Shown piece after piece: positions 1 through 7,072 of a stretch of 11,735 nt of DNA. The notes under the pieces were generated by a model, which did no database searches, had not been told where the DNA came from, and saw nothing but the letters and a program-made list of their open reading frames with translations. Source of the stretch: CAYMSF01 sp964542255 (GTDB lineage: Bacteria; Verrucomicrobiota; Lentisphaeria; Victivallales; Victivallaceae); assembly GCA_964542255.1 (NCBI GenBank), contig CAZITV010000063.1, positions 1 through 11,735 on the forward strand. Reading direction: 5' to 3'. Positions within the stretch are counted from its first letter, which is position 1; each line of letters begins with the position of its first letter. Position numbers and translations under genes: made by a program.

Positions 1-71
1 AACTATTGGTGTATTGACAAAATACCTCTCATAGGAGTTTTGCAATTACCTCTATATATTTTTGAATTATT

Positions 72-1400
72 TCAGGGATGAAGGATTTTAATTGCTTCGT
101 GGTCACCTGCTTCGGCGGCACTGGTAAGCCATTTTAACCCTTCATCATCATTTTTTTTCGTACCAATACCACGAAAATAACAAATAGCCAAGCGTCTTTG
201 CGCTCTGGAGTCACCTTGCATGGCAGCCTGTTTAAACCAGTAAAAGGCAGCTCCCGGGTCAACTGGAATCACATCGCCTTTTTCAAAATAGCACCCCAAA
301 TTAAACTGCGCGTGGGCATTGCCTTTCTTAGCTGCCTGGAAAAAATACTCAATGCCAATCTTTTCATTTTTAGCTACACCGATTCCTTCTACGGCAAAAA
401 CACCAAGCTTAAATAATGCGTAAGCATTTCCTTGTTTAGCGGCAAAAGTCAAAAGCTCTAATGCTTTTTTTATATCCTGCTTCACTATCGTGCCGGATGC
501 GTAATATTCTGCCATTTTTACTTGAGCCATTGCCAAGCCAGCGCTTGCGGCAGAATTAAATAACTCAAAAGCTTTCTGCTGATCAACCGGCACACCGTTG
601 CCGTATTCATAACAAAACGCCAACTTTCCTTTTGCTTCAAGGTCACCTGCGGCGACGGCTCTATTGAGCCAATAAATCATTTTATCGTAATTTTTTTCAC
701 AGCCGGAGCCGTCATAATAACAATCTGCTAAAAGCCTCATGGCAGGAATGTCATCCTTATCGGCAGCCTGTTGTAATAAATTAAACGCTTTTATTAAATC
801 AGCATTAGTACGATTTTCCTTTTTTTTATACAACGCTGCCAACTCTCTACCAGCAGCAGTAAACCCTGAATCCAATAATTCCTTAAACATAGCTTCAGAC
901 CGTTCAAAATCTGCAAAAATCGCAGGGGTACGGTCTTCGGTTGAATTATCTGCGGTGATTCCTTCGGCATAACAAATAGCAAGATTAAACTTAGCGGTTA
1001 AAATGCCTTTTTCACTTGCCATTTTGTAGTATCTAAAAGCGTGATAACGACTTTTTTTAACGCCTAGTCCACGCTCATAACAGATAGCTAAATTAAACTG
1101 TGCTCTGGCATTGCCCTGTTGCGCTGAACGGCGGTACCAGTGAACTGCTACAGTATAATTTTTTGCTCTATTGGTGCCATAAAAATATTCATTGCCCAAA
1201 TTTAATTGCGCAGAAGCGGACCCCTGTTTTGCATCAATCCGCAACTGATCATCTTCTTCTGTAGGGTTAAAGTCGTCCAGAATAAAATCAGCTCTTGGCT
1301 TCTGGGCATAAGAATTGCATATCAAAACGGTAAATAATAATAACAATAAAAATAAAATTCGTGGTGACACAAAGGCCATTATCGCAATTCCAGTATTCAT
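72..1400 (-). CDS. Exported Sel1-repeat (SLR/TPR-like) protein
   Basis: A 442-residue protein built almost entirely of Sel1-like repeats, which are about 36 residues long and form stacked helix pairs that bind other proteins. I count about ten tandem units from roughly residue 64 to the C-terminus, each beginning A-x-x-x-L-(A/G)-x-x-Y and ending with an A-A-x-x-G-(N/D) type turn; the hallmark string AQFNLAICYERG is clear. The N-terminus has a hydrophobic stretch (LFLLLLLFTVLI) and an SYA-Q junction near residue 32, a good signal peptidase I site, so the protein is probably periplasmic or surface-exposed. A second in-frame ATG at 1377-1379 (residue 8, MAFVSPR) gives a more typical signal peptide, and neither ATG has a strong Shine-Dalgarno, so the start is uncertain. 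The third repeat is about 11 residues longer than the rest. There is no enzymatic domain; the partner is unknown. It lies 130 bp downstream of lpxD on the same strand. Confidence 0.88.
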   Translation of the reverse strand: MNTGIAIMAFVSPRILFLLLLLFTVLICNSYAQKPRADFILDDFNPTEEDDQLRIDAKQGSASAQLNLGNEYFYGTNRAKNYTVAVHWYRRSAQQGNARAQFNLAICYERGLGVKKSRYHAFRYYKMASEKGILTAKFNLAICYAEGITADNSTEDRTPAIFADFERSEAMFKELLDSGFTAAGRELAALYKKKENRTNADLIKAFNLLQQAADKDDIPAMRLLADCYYDGSGCEKNYDKMIYWLNRAVAAGDLEAKGKLAFCYEYGNGVPVDQQKAFELFNSAASAGLAMAQVKMAEYYASGTIVKQDIKKALELLTFAAKQGNAYALFKLGVFAVEGIGVAKNEKIGIEYFFQAAKKGNAHAQFNLGCYFEKGDVIPVDPGAAFYWFKQAAMQGDSRAQRRLAICYFRGIGTKKNDDEGLKWLTSAAEAGDHEAIKILHP

Positions 1401-1419
1401 ACCAATTCGTTCACACTGG

Positions 1420-1450
1420 TAGACAACAAAGTGCTTATTTTTATTGTCTA
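1420..1450. repeat. Inverted repeat TAGACAA/TTGTCTA between lpxD and the Sel1 gene
   Basis: The 7-bp arms at 1420-1426 and 1444-1450 are perfect inverted copies separated by 17 bp. They sit about 20 bp upstream of the Sel1-repeat gene's first start codon. They could be a half-site pair for a regulator or a weak stem in the mRNA. There is no T-run beside either arm, so this is not a standard terminator. Chance occurrence is quite possible. Confidence 0.25.
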
Positions 1451-1530
1451 TGACTGATTACTCATTGGCAGCAGTATTTAAGTAAAAAATATTTCAGAAC
1501 TACAGGCTTTTATCTATCGCGACGATATTA

Positions 1531-2565
1531 TCATTTTTGTTGTTTTAGTTCAGCTTCAAGCTGTTCAATTCTCTTGATAATTTTTTCAACTTTTTTTGGT
1601 AATGTCCAGCGGGTCATATATTCGCGTTGGCTTTCGGCAGGAGTTCCTAAAGCGATCGCACCGGCAGGCAAACTTTTTACCACTCCTGAAGTGCCTGCAA
1701 CCTGCACCCCGTCACCCAGCGTGATATGTCCATTTACACCTGCCTTGGCAGCCAAAATCACCCCTCTGCCAAGTTCGGCGCTTCCAGCGATACCAGATTG
1801 TGCAACCAGCAACGACCATTCACCGACCACAACATTGTGCGCTATCATTACCTGATTGTCAATTTTTACGCCTTGCTTAATCCAGGTTTTACCAAATCGT
1901 GCACGGTCAATAGTAGTGTTAGCACCAATTTCAACATCATCGTCAATCTGTACAATTCCAGTCTGAGGAATTTTAATCAAACCTTGGGGGCCAGGCACAA
2001 AACCAAAACCATCACCGCCAACGACTACGCCGGGATGAATGATTACCCGATTTCCAACATAACAGCGATACATAATTGTCACATTCGGCGCGAGTTGGCA
2101 ATTAGCGCCAATTTTTGATTCATGGCCAATATATGTGCCGGCACCGATTACAGAATTATCACCAATATGAACAGCATCCATAATTACCACATTGGCACCA
2201 ATATGCACATTATTGCCAACTACTGCTGATTCTGCAACCACAGCTGTCGGATGTATTCCTGCCTGCAGCGGCGGTGGTAACGGGGCAAACACCATAATTG
2301 CTTTAGCAAATGCCATATCAACATTAGCGCATACTATAAAAGTTCGACCGTTTAACGGTTCATCCTCCAAGTCTGGACAAACCAAAATAATCCCGGCCAG
2401 GGTTGTTGACATTTGATTTTGATATTTTTTATTTCCGACGAAAGAGATATTTGCAGATGTCGCATCTTTTAACGATGAAACACCTGTGGCAACGACATTT
2501 TCATCGCCAATAATTTTCCCATTTACCAGTTCAGCCAGTTGCTTAGCAGTGATGTTTTTTTGCAT
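1531..2565 (-). CDS. lpxD: UDP-3-O-(3-hydroxyacyl)glucosamine N-acyltransferase (LpxD)
   Basis: Catalyses the third step of lipid A synthesis, transferring a 3-hydroxyacyl chain from acyl-carrier protein to the 2-amino group of UDP-3-O-acyl-glucosamine in the cytoplasm. The 344 residues match the family's usual length. Residues 1-100 are the N-terminal uridine-binding domain. Residues 103-300 are a left-handed beta-helix of hexapeptide repeats (HPTAVV, AVVGNN, VHIGAN, SVIGAG). The family motif GGDGFGF is at 183-189, and the catalytic histidine is most likely His243 in IAHN. The C-terminal tail (322-344) is a charged helix rich in K, E and Q, as in other LpxD proteins that trimerise. A GGAG ribosome binding site lies 7 nt before the ATG. 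It lies 49 bp downstream of skp/ompH on the same strand, the standard arrangement in diderm bacteria, but fabZ does not follow it. Confidence 0.97.
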   Translation of the reverse strand: MQKNITAKQLAELVNGKIIGDENVVATGVSSLKDATSANISFVGNKKYQNQMSTTLAGIILVCPDLEDEPLNGRTFIVCANVDMAFAKAIMVFAPLPPPLQAGIHPTAVVAESAVVGNNVHIGANVVIMDAVHIGDNSVIGAGTYIGHESKIGANCQLAPNVTIMYRCYVGNRVIIHPGVVVGGDGFGFVPGPQGLIKIPQTGIVQIDDDVEIGANTTIDRARFGKTWIKQGVKIDNQVMIAHNVVVGEWSLLVAQSGIAGSAELGRGVILAAKAGVNGHITLGDGVQVAGTSGVVKSLPAGAIALGTPAESQREYMTRWTLPKKVEKIIKRIEQLEAELKQQK

Positions 2566-2614
2566 TGAATAACTCCGTTGCAGATGATTTTAAGTAACCA
2601 TAGATAAATTAAGT

Positions 2615-3199
2615 CTATTTTTCGTTTTTAACTGGTGCCGCGCCACGGTTTAATTCAGCCAGTACCGGCTCTGTAATATCATAAGCAGGAGCAGAATAAA
2701 CTACTGCTGGAATGCCATTAAGAGTTTTGCCGGATTTATCAAGCACTAAAGTAAATCCTTCCAGCGCGGCTCTGCGCTTTATTTCCTCAGTAATTTCAAT
2801 CAAAATATCATTACGTTTTTGAGTTTCAAGCTGCTTATATTGTTGTGTCTTTTCTACCGTATACTGCTCTATCTCAACTTGTTTTTCGCGAGTTTCCCGA
2901 TATTTTTTTTGAGCTTCAAAGCGCTTAGCCTCACGTTCTGCTGTGGAGAGAGCTATATTTTGCGATGCATCTCTAACGACTTTGAACTCTTCTTCGAGTT
3001 TTACCAGGGAGTCGTTTAATTTTTTGACCCAGGCTTTGTAAATATCCGCCTGCTGTTTTAGTGTAGAATCAGCAATCTTGGTTTTATAATAATTTTGGAA
3101 AATTTTATCCATATCAACAACTGCAACCTTTACCTCGGCAGCGAAACAGTTTGTTAACATTATTAGTGCAATTAGACAGGTGCCAATAAATTTTGTCAT
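2615..3199 (-). CDS. Periplasmic chaperone of the Skp/OmpH family
   Basis: Skp-type proteins form jellyfish-shaped trimers in the periplasm that hold unfolded outer-membrane proteins on the way to the BAM complex. The 194 residues start with a signal peptide (MTKFIGTCLIALIMLTNCFA), with cleavage likely after FA or FAA near residues 20-21. The mature part opens with the family's first beta-strand and helix (VKVAVVDMDKIFQNY, about residues 23-37). A long charged coiled-coil segment rich in K, E and Q follows (about 42-145), then a closing strand (FTLVLDKSGKTL) and a short PAYDIT segment typical of OmpH_like proteins. The cysteine at residue 18 is preceded by LTN, a poor lipobox, so I favour ordinary cleavage over lipoprotein processing. 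GGAG lies about 7 nt before the ATG. The position directly upstream of lpxD supports the call strongly. Confidence 0.93.
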   Translation of the reverse strand: MTKFIGTCLIALIMLTNCFAAEVKVAVVDMDKIFQNYYKTKIADSTLKQQADIYKAWVKKLNDSLVKLEEEFKVVRDASQNIALSTAEREAKRFEAQKKYRETREKQVEIEQYTVEKTQQYKQLETQKRNDILIEITEEIKRRAALEGFTLVLDKSGKTLNGIPAVVYSAPAYDITEPVLAELNRGAAPVKNEK

Positions 3200-3229
3200 T
3201 ATTTCTCCATATATTATACTGGGTGATTA

Positions 3230-3628
3230 TTAAATAGCTTGCTGCTTTTTCTTCTGGAATTCTATTCTTGCTGCTTCGACAATGTCAATTAACTTTTTCT
3301 TTTTTGTTTCTTCTGATAATTCTGCGAAAGCGTCAAGCAATATTTGTTCGTCGGTTGATAATGTGGCATGCTTGTGGTCAATTTCAATATGCCTTGCGCC
3401 ATGCCCAGCATTTTTTTTCTCTTTAACATAGCTTCCTTTGGGCAGATATGGACGCAGCAAAGGATAAATCTGTTCCCAAGTGTCATCAGTTATGGATTTA
3501 GTCTTTCTTCCAAGATACTTGCTAACAGTTTCGATGTTAACATTAGCCTGTTTTGCAAACTCATTGATAGACCCCAACCCATGAATGCAATTCTGTAGTG
3601 CTTTAACAATCTCATCTGTAATTTTCAT
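3230..3628 (-). CDS. Small helix-turn-helix DNA-binding protein, function unknown
   Basis: A 132-residue cytoplasmic protein with a probable helix-turn-helix at about residues 18-42: INEFAKQAN would be the first helix and NIETVSKYLGRK the recognition helix, resembling phage-repressor-like or XRE-type domains. A basic linker follows (VKEKKNAGHGARH, about 68-80). The C-terminal helical segment (LSTDEQILLDAFAELSEETKKKK and on, about 90-128) could serve dimerisation. No ligand-binding or enzymatic domain is visible. The Shine-Dalgarno is weak. The stop codon is 30 bp before the skp start, and the gap contains a TATAAT on the minus strand (3213-3218) without a convincing -35, so co-transcription with skp and lpxD is plausible but not certain. 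It could be a regulator of the envelope genes, of the divergent CBM48 gene, or of itself. No specific family name can be given. Confidence 0.75.
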   Translation of the reverse strand: MKITDEIVKALQNCIHGLGSINEFAKQANVNIETVSKYLGRKTKSITDDTWEQIYPLLRPYLPKGSYVKEKKNAGHGARHIEIDHKHATLSTDEQILLDAFAELSEETKKKKLIDIVEAARIEFQKKKQQAI

Positions 3629-3837
3629 TTTAAACCCAACTTAAAAATTAGTATTACCAAGGCGGTTTTGAGAACGTCTGGCTGATTATGAACAGACAAT
3701 CTTACGATACCAAAACAAACAACGCCGTCACTATCCTTGCAACGCGTGTCAGACACTAAACTAAAAAAAGTTCAAATCATGACACCACGACTACCACCGC
3801 TGATTCATCTCATTAGTTTCTCGTAAATTTGCGGCAC

Positions 3838-3908
3838 TAAGCATTTAACCGAATGATAATATATTCCATAAATACCATATACGCAATTAAGCATTAATAA
3901 GCATTTAA
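3838..3908 (+). promoter_or_regulatory. Three TAAGCATTWA direct repeats, candidate operator array
   Basis: TAAGCATTTAA occurs at 3838-3848 and again at 3898-3908, with TAAGCATTAAT at 3888-3898 between them. The start-to-start distances are 50 and 10 bp, close to whole turns of the helix, so bound proteins would lie on one face. The last copy ends about 20 bp before the TTGACA of the probable promoter. This fits operator or activator sites. The protein that would bind is unknown; the divergently encoded helix-turn-helix protein is the nearest candidate. Confidence 0.45.
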
Positions 3909-3928
3909 GGTTTTTTTTAAAAAATATA

Positions 3929-3961
3929 TTGACATCAATGAATGCAGTGATATTTTATAAT
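3929..3961 (+). promoter_or_regulatory. Probable sigma-70-type promoter for the CBM48 gene
   Basis: A consensus -35 hexamer TTGACA lies at 3929-3934. Two -10 candidates follow: TATTTT at 3951-3956, with a 16-bp spacer, and the perfect TATAAT at 3956-3961, with a spacer (21 bp) that is too long for this -35. Either would give a 5' leader of roughly 85-95 nt. The choice of -10 is unresolved. Confidence 0.5.
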
Positions 3962-4042
3962 TAAGAAGCAAAATATGTTATAACCAATTTAACTTTAATG
4001 TCAAATGGTAATAGCTAAATCACAACAAGTCATTACTTAACG

Positions 4043-4049
4043 AGGAGGT
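4043..4049 (+). promoter_or_regulatory. Very strong Shine-Dalgarno AGGAGGT of the CBM48 gene
   Basis: The full AGGAGGT consensus lies 4 nt before the ATG at 4054. It fixes the start and is the best ribosome binding site in the window, suggesting an abundantly made protein. Confidence 0.85.
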
Positions 4050-4053
4050 ACTC

Positions 4054-4416
4054 ATGGCAGACGCAAAGAAAATAGTGAAGAGTGCATCTTCCAGCACTAG
4101 TCGAAAAAGTTCATCAAAATCAGCGCAAGTGACAGCAAAAGCTGAAACTGGAAGTAAAAAACGTATCACACTTGAGGTACAAACACGTCCAGGAAGCACT
4201 GTCTTTGTCGCCGGAAGTTTTAATGGCTGGGATTTTTCTAAAAAATCATTAACCGATAAGAATGGCAATGGTCTTTACCGTTGTATTCTGCAACTGGAGC
4301 CAGGAGTTTACGAGTACAAGTTTTACATTAATGATACTTGGTGTGTTGACCCATCTAACCCTAATTTTAAACCCAACGAAATGGGCACACTCAACAGTGT
4401 GATCATTGTTGAATAG
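4054..4416 (+). CDS. Stand-alone CBM48 (AMPK-type) glycogen-binding module protein
   Basis: A 120-residue protein made of one carbohydrate-binding module and nothing catalytic. Residues 1-37 are rich in Lys, Ser, Thr and Ala (ASSSTSRKSSSKSAQ) and probably disordered. Residues 38-120 are an early-set immunoglobulin-like fold of the CBM48/AMPK beta-subunit type: VFVAGSFNGWD at 50-60, GLYRCILQLEPGVYEYKFYI at 73-92, then W96 and DPSNPN. Trp59 and Trp96 are in positions where this family stacks on alpha-1,4-glucan. In branching and debranching enzymes and in AMPK this module docks on glycogen, so binding of glycogen or a similar glucan is the likely role. There is no signal peptide, so the protein is cytoplasmic. 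It is likely transcribed alone, between its own promoter and the hairpin at 4449-4486. A scaffold or tethering role is inference. Confidence 0.85.
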   Translation: MADAKKIVKSASSSTSRKSSSKSAQVTAKAETGSKKRITLEVQTRPGSTVFVAGSFNGWDFSKKSLTDKNGNGLYRCILQLEPGVYEYKFYINDTWCVDPSNPNFKPNEMGTLNSVIIVE

Positions 4417-4448
4417 GTTTATGTTTTCGTGTTAGACTAACTTTAAAA

Positions 4449-4486
4449 TTGAGCTAATTTCAAATAACCTTTTGGAATTAGCTCAA
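4449..4486. terminator. 16-bp hairpin after the CBM48 gene, probable terminator
   Basis: The arms at 4449-4464 (TTGAGCTAATTTCAAA) and 4471-4486 (TTTGGAATTAGCTCAA) pair over 16 positions, 15 Watson-Crick plus one G-U, around a 6-nt loop. The hairpin starts 33 bp after the CBM48 stop codon. The run of T expected right after the stem is missing on the plus strand (AAAAAG follows, then TTTATTATAGG); on the minus strand TTTTAAAG follows. It may be a terminator, an mRNA-stabilising 3' stem, or a structure that lowers read-through into the next gene. Confidence 0.6.
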
Positions 4487-4509
4487 AAAGTTTATTATAG
4501 GATTTTTTT

Positions 4510-5106
4510 ATGTCAGAAGAAACGAATACTAAAAATGAACGGTGCTATAAAAAAAATGATTTGAGGAAAACCTATCACATCGAAAAAATATTTGAACAAC
4601 TGCTTTGGTCAAGTAGATTTTTAGTAATTCTGGCAGTTATTTCTAGCATTGTTGCATCTCTACTCCTTTTTGTTATCGGCTCTATGGATATTGTCGGTTT
4701 AGTAATATCAATAATAAAGTCAGCATTCGGCGGTCCTAAAATTGATTTGCACGATGCTGTGCTGGGAACAATTGTTGGCAGTATTGATATTTTTCTTATT
4801 GCCGTTGTTTCTCTAATTTTTAGCTTCGGTTTATACGAATTATTTATCAGCCATATTGATGCAGCAGATAACACAGAATCATCCAATATCCTGAATATTG
4901 GCTCATTGGATATTTTAAAAGACAAAATCGCTCAAGTTATCATTATGGCATTAGTTGTCAAGTTTTTTCAAATAATTCTTACCATGAAGCTGAATTCAAT
5001 TCAAGACATGATGCCTTTTGCTGGAAGTGTTGCCCTCTTGTCATTGGCACTTTTTCTTATTCACCTTGGGAAAAAAATGTCCCATAATTCGAATCAGCAC
5101 CATTAG
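4510..5106 (+). CDS. YqhA/UPF0114-family inner-membrane protein
   Basis: A 198-residue membrane protein matching the UPF0114 (YqhA) family, whose function is not established. The family's opening signature is clear at residues 26-60: KIFEQLLWSSRFLVILAV, then a hydrophobic segment and the GSMDI string. Four membrane segments are predicted by eye at about 37-57, 92-114, 140-158 and 169-187. The tract IVGSIDIFLIAVVSLIFSFGLYELFIS (88-114) is the other conserved block. The first 20 residues are charged and the C-terminus ends in a polar, His-containing tail. The Shine-Dalgarno is a modest AGGA about 7 nt before the ATG. It starts just after the hairpin and is 47 bp ahead of the GHMP kinase on the same strand, so it may head a three-gene unit, but nothing ties its role to the kinase. 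Confidence 0.88.
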   Translation: MSEETNTKNERCYKKNDLRKTYHIEKIFEQLLWSSRFLVILAVISSIVASLLLFVIGSMDIVGLVISIIKSAFGGPKIDLHDAVLGTIVGSIDIFLIAVVSLIFSFGLYELFISHIDAADNTESSNILNIGSLDILKDKIAQVIIMALVVKFFQIILTMKLNSIQDMMPFAGSVALLSLALFLIHLGKKMSHNSNQHH

Positions 5107-5153
5107 TTCCTCCATGTCTGCATCGCTATAATTTATTAAGGAAATAAAATATT

Positions 5154-7016
5154 ATGCCTAACAAATTTTCCCCGCAATTCAAACTACGGTCGACTGCTGA
5201 GCTTATCGCGTTACTTAAAGAAAAATCTCCAGCAATTTATACATACCTGGGGAATGAAATCTATATCAACCATGACCATCAATATTTAGATAAACAAAAA
5301 GAAAGACTAATTCGTACATTAGAGTGTCATCTGGAGCGGGTTGGCAATGTACCCACACTACTTTTGCGTGCACCAGGAAGACTTAACGCTTTTTTGGAAT
5401 ATCTTGATATGTGCGGTGGCGATCATATGTCAACAACAATTGACGGCGACATTCCACTTGCTGTATCTTTCAGAAATGATGATATACTGAATTTATATAA
5501 TGTCAACCCATTGTTCCATGCCTGCGAAATTTCACTTAATGATGAGTTTGAACGTTTCCGCAATGCACCATGGAGTGGCAGTGGCGTTGCCGGTTTGACA
5601 GATAACTGGGACAACCGCACACTGCTATTTCCATTTTACGGGCGCAAACAGGGTGACTGGTCAAATTACGTAATCAGTCCATACCTGCGGGCACTCTGGG
5701 GCAATTCTGAGCTGAAGCTTCACGGGGCAGATATGACATTCGGTCCGGCAACAACACCGTTTCGTGCAGGAGTAAGCTCTTCATCAGCCATGGTAGTGCT
5801 CTCTTTTCTCACGATGTTTTTCGCCAATCAAGATGTGCTGCCTGAGTGGACTAACAGTCAAGTTTGTAACTTTTTAGGAGAGGCAGAATGGTACGTTGGC
5901 ACTCATGGCGGGGCCAATGACCAGATGACCATTTTGTTTAATCCTGCCAATAGTGTCAGCTACAATCGCCATTCACGTCAAAATGTTTCTACAGACCCCT
6001 TGCCTTTTTTAAATGGTATTCATGTAGTTTTAGCAAATTCTTTATGGGAAGTGAATAAAAGCGCTGGCGGCAACCAGAGCTTTAATATGCGCAAAGGCTG
6101 GATTAAAATGAGTGAAGACTTTGCAAATCTCTTAATCGACTTTGTTATTAACGCCATCGAAAGAGAAGAGCCGCAGAAACACCGGCAATGGTTGGAGTTG
6201 CTCGTTGAAAGAATTTTTGGTTTTAAGCCGGAACGCAAGCCGCATTTGTTAAATGACAATATTGACTTATGGTATCAACTGAAGCAAAAATTTCATAAAC
6301 TGGGTAGCCTAAGCAGCGATATCCTTGCTATCGATGATAATGTTATCGAAGAATTCATCGCACTGCTTCCGGTGAAAATTACTCCGGAAGATGCCGCGAC
6401 GATTCTCAAGACTGATTGCGGCACGATAATTAGAAATTATACTAGCCCAAAACGCAAAATTGGCGGATATCACCTCCGCACCACTGCACGTTTTTTCTAC
6501 CGGCAAAATCTTATTGGCAGAAGGCTCGAACAAATATTTACCGGCGTGGCAAAACAAGTTAAAAATCACACATTAAGCGAATCTTCACAGGAATACGACA
6601 ATTACCGGCAAGAAGTTGGTTCTCTTGTTGACAAACTGCAAGATGCCCTAAGCTTTGATTTTAGAGTCTCCAATCCGCAACTTGATTTGCTCTTAAGTAT
6701 CGCCAAGCGCGGTCCAGGCTATCTTGGCGGAAAACTTACCGGCGCCGGCAAAGGAGGTTGCGTATCTATTCTAGTTCGGGCAGAACACTCAAAAGCAATG
6801 TGTGATTACCTGGATCGAGAATACTATGGCAAACCAGAATGTTTTGAATACTACCGCATGGTACTTACGGATGACATTAAATTCTCAGAACCTGGAAGCA
6901 TTGAGCGTGAATCTGCAGAAGAACGGCTGGAAAATTTAGATAACGCGCTTGCTGCAGTTTCAGAAAACCGCCGCATTGTGACGTTTAGTCATGGAGCTTG
7001 CGCAATTCACATATGA
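5154..7016 (+). CDS. Galactokinase-family GHMP sugar kinase, unusually long
   Basis: GHMP kinases phosphorylate small molecules, in this branch sugars at the anomeric carbon, using ATP. Three family landmarks are present: APGRLN at 73-78, the ATP-binding loop FRAGVSSSSA at 203-212, and GGKLTGAGKGGC at 525-536. The string GGANDQ (252-257) matches the galactokinase CGIMDQ block, making Asp256 the probable catalytic base. The segment VVLANSLWEVNKSAGGNQSFNMRKG (291-315) matches the VANS...YN.R block of galactokinases. Two features are odd. The usual GEHTDY of the galactokinase signature reads LEYLDM (81-86), and the protein is 620 residues against about 380-460 for typical members, with extra length at the N-terminus, between Asp256 and the third motif, and after it. 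The sugar may therefore not be galactose. AAGGA precedes the ATG by about 11 nt, and a TATAAT at 5127-5132 lacks a clear -35. The next gene follows after 56 bp. Confidence 0.85.
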   Translation: MPNKFSPQFKLRSTAELIALLKEKSPAIYTYLGNEIYINHDHQYLDKQKERLIRTLECHLERVGNVPTLLLRAPGRLNAFLEYLDMCGGDHMSTTIDGDIPLAVSFRNDDILNLYNVNPLFHACEISLNDEFERFRNAPWSGSGVAGLTDNWDNRTLLFPFYGRKQGDWSNYVISPYLRALWGNSELKLHGADMTFGPATTPFRAGVSSSSAMVVLSFLTMFFANQDVLPEWTNSQVCNFLGEAEWYVGTHGGANDQMTILFNPANSVSYNRHSRQNVSTDPLPFLNGIHVVLANSLWEVNKSAGGNQSFNMRKGWIKMSEDFANLLIDFVINAIEREEPQKHRQWLELLVERIFGFKPERKPHLLNDNIDLWYQLKQKFHKLGSLSSDILAIDDNVIEEFIALLPVKITPEDAATILKTDCGTIIRNYTSPKRKIGGYHLRTTARFFYRQNLIGRRLEQIFTGVAKQVKNHTLSESSQEYDNYRQEVGSLVDKLQDALSFDFRVSNPQLDLLLSIAKRGPGYLGGKLTGAGKGGCVSILVRAEHSKAMCDYLDREYYGKPECFEYYRMVLTDDIKFSEPGSIERESAEERLENLDNALAAVSENRRIVTFSHGACAIHI

Positions 7017-7072
7017 CATATCCATCACAATATTTTGGAAATCAAGAATATTCAGCCTAACGGACATCAACA

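Larger units (their letters stand above)
3629..4053. other. 425-bp divergent intergenic region
   Basis: Gene-free spacer between the minus-strand helix-turn-helix gene and the plus-strand CBM48 gene. No open frame of useful length with a ribosome binding site is seen. It holds an 11-bp near-palindrome GTGTC-A-GACAC at 3746-3756, three TAAGCATTWA motifs at 3838-3908, and a probable promoter and strong ribosome binding site for the CBM48 gene (separate entries). The right half is markedly AT-rich, with a run of T then A at 3911-3924. The length and the motifs suggest the two divergent genes are regulated from here. Confidence 0.6.

Noticed and set aside
1516..1526. TATCG-CGA-CGATA stem right after the lpxD stop as a terminator
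   Set aside because: A 5-bp stem with a 3-nt loop and no T-run on the minus strand is too weak.
1574..2416. Open frames on the plus strand opposite lpxD, the longest of 130 codons at 1726-2118
   Set aside because: They lie wholly antisense to a clearly recognisable LpxD with all its motifs; the peptides are Thr/Pro/Cys/Asn-rich and resemble no family, as expected from the reverse of a hexapeptide-repeat gene.
3130..3150. Lipobox-like LTNC in the skp/ompH signal peptide
   Set aside because: Asn just before the Cys is a poor fit to the lipobox, and a normal cleavage site (FA-A or FAA-E) follows within three residues; Skp proteins are soluble.
3780..3827. Small frame beginning ATGACACCACGACTA in the divergent gap
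   Set aside because: Only 15 codons and no ribosome binding site.
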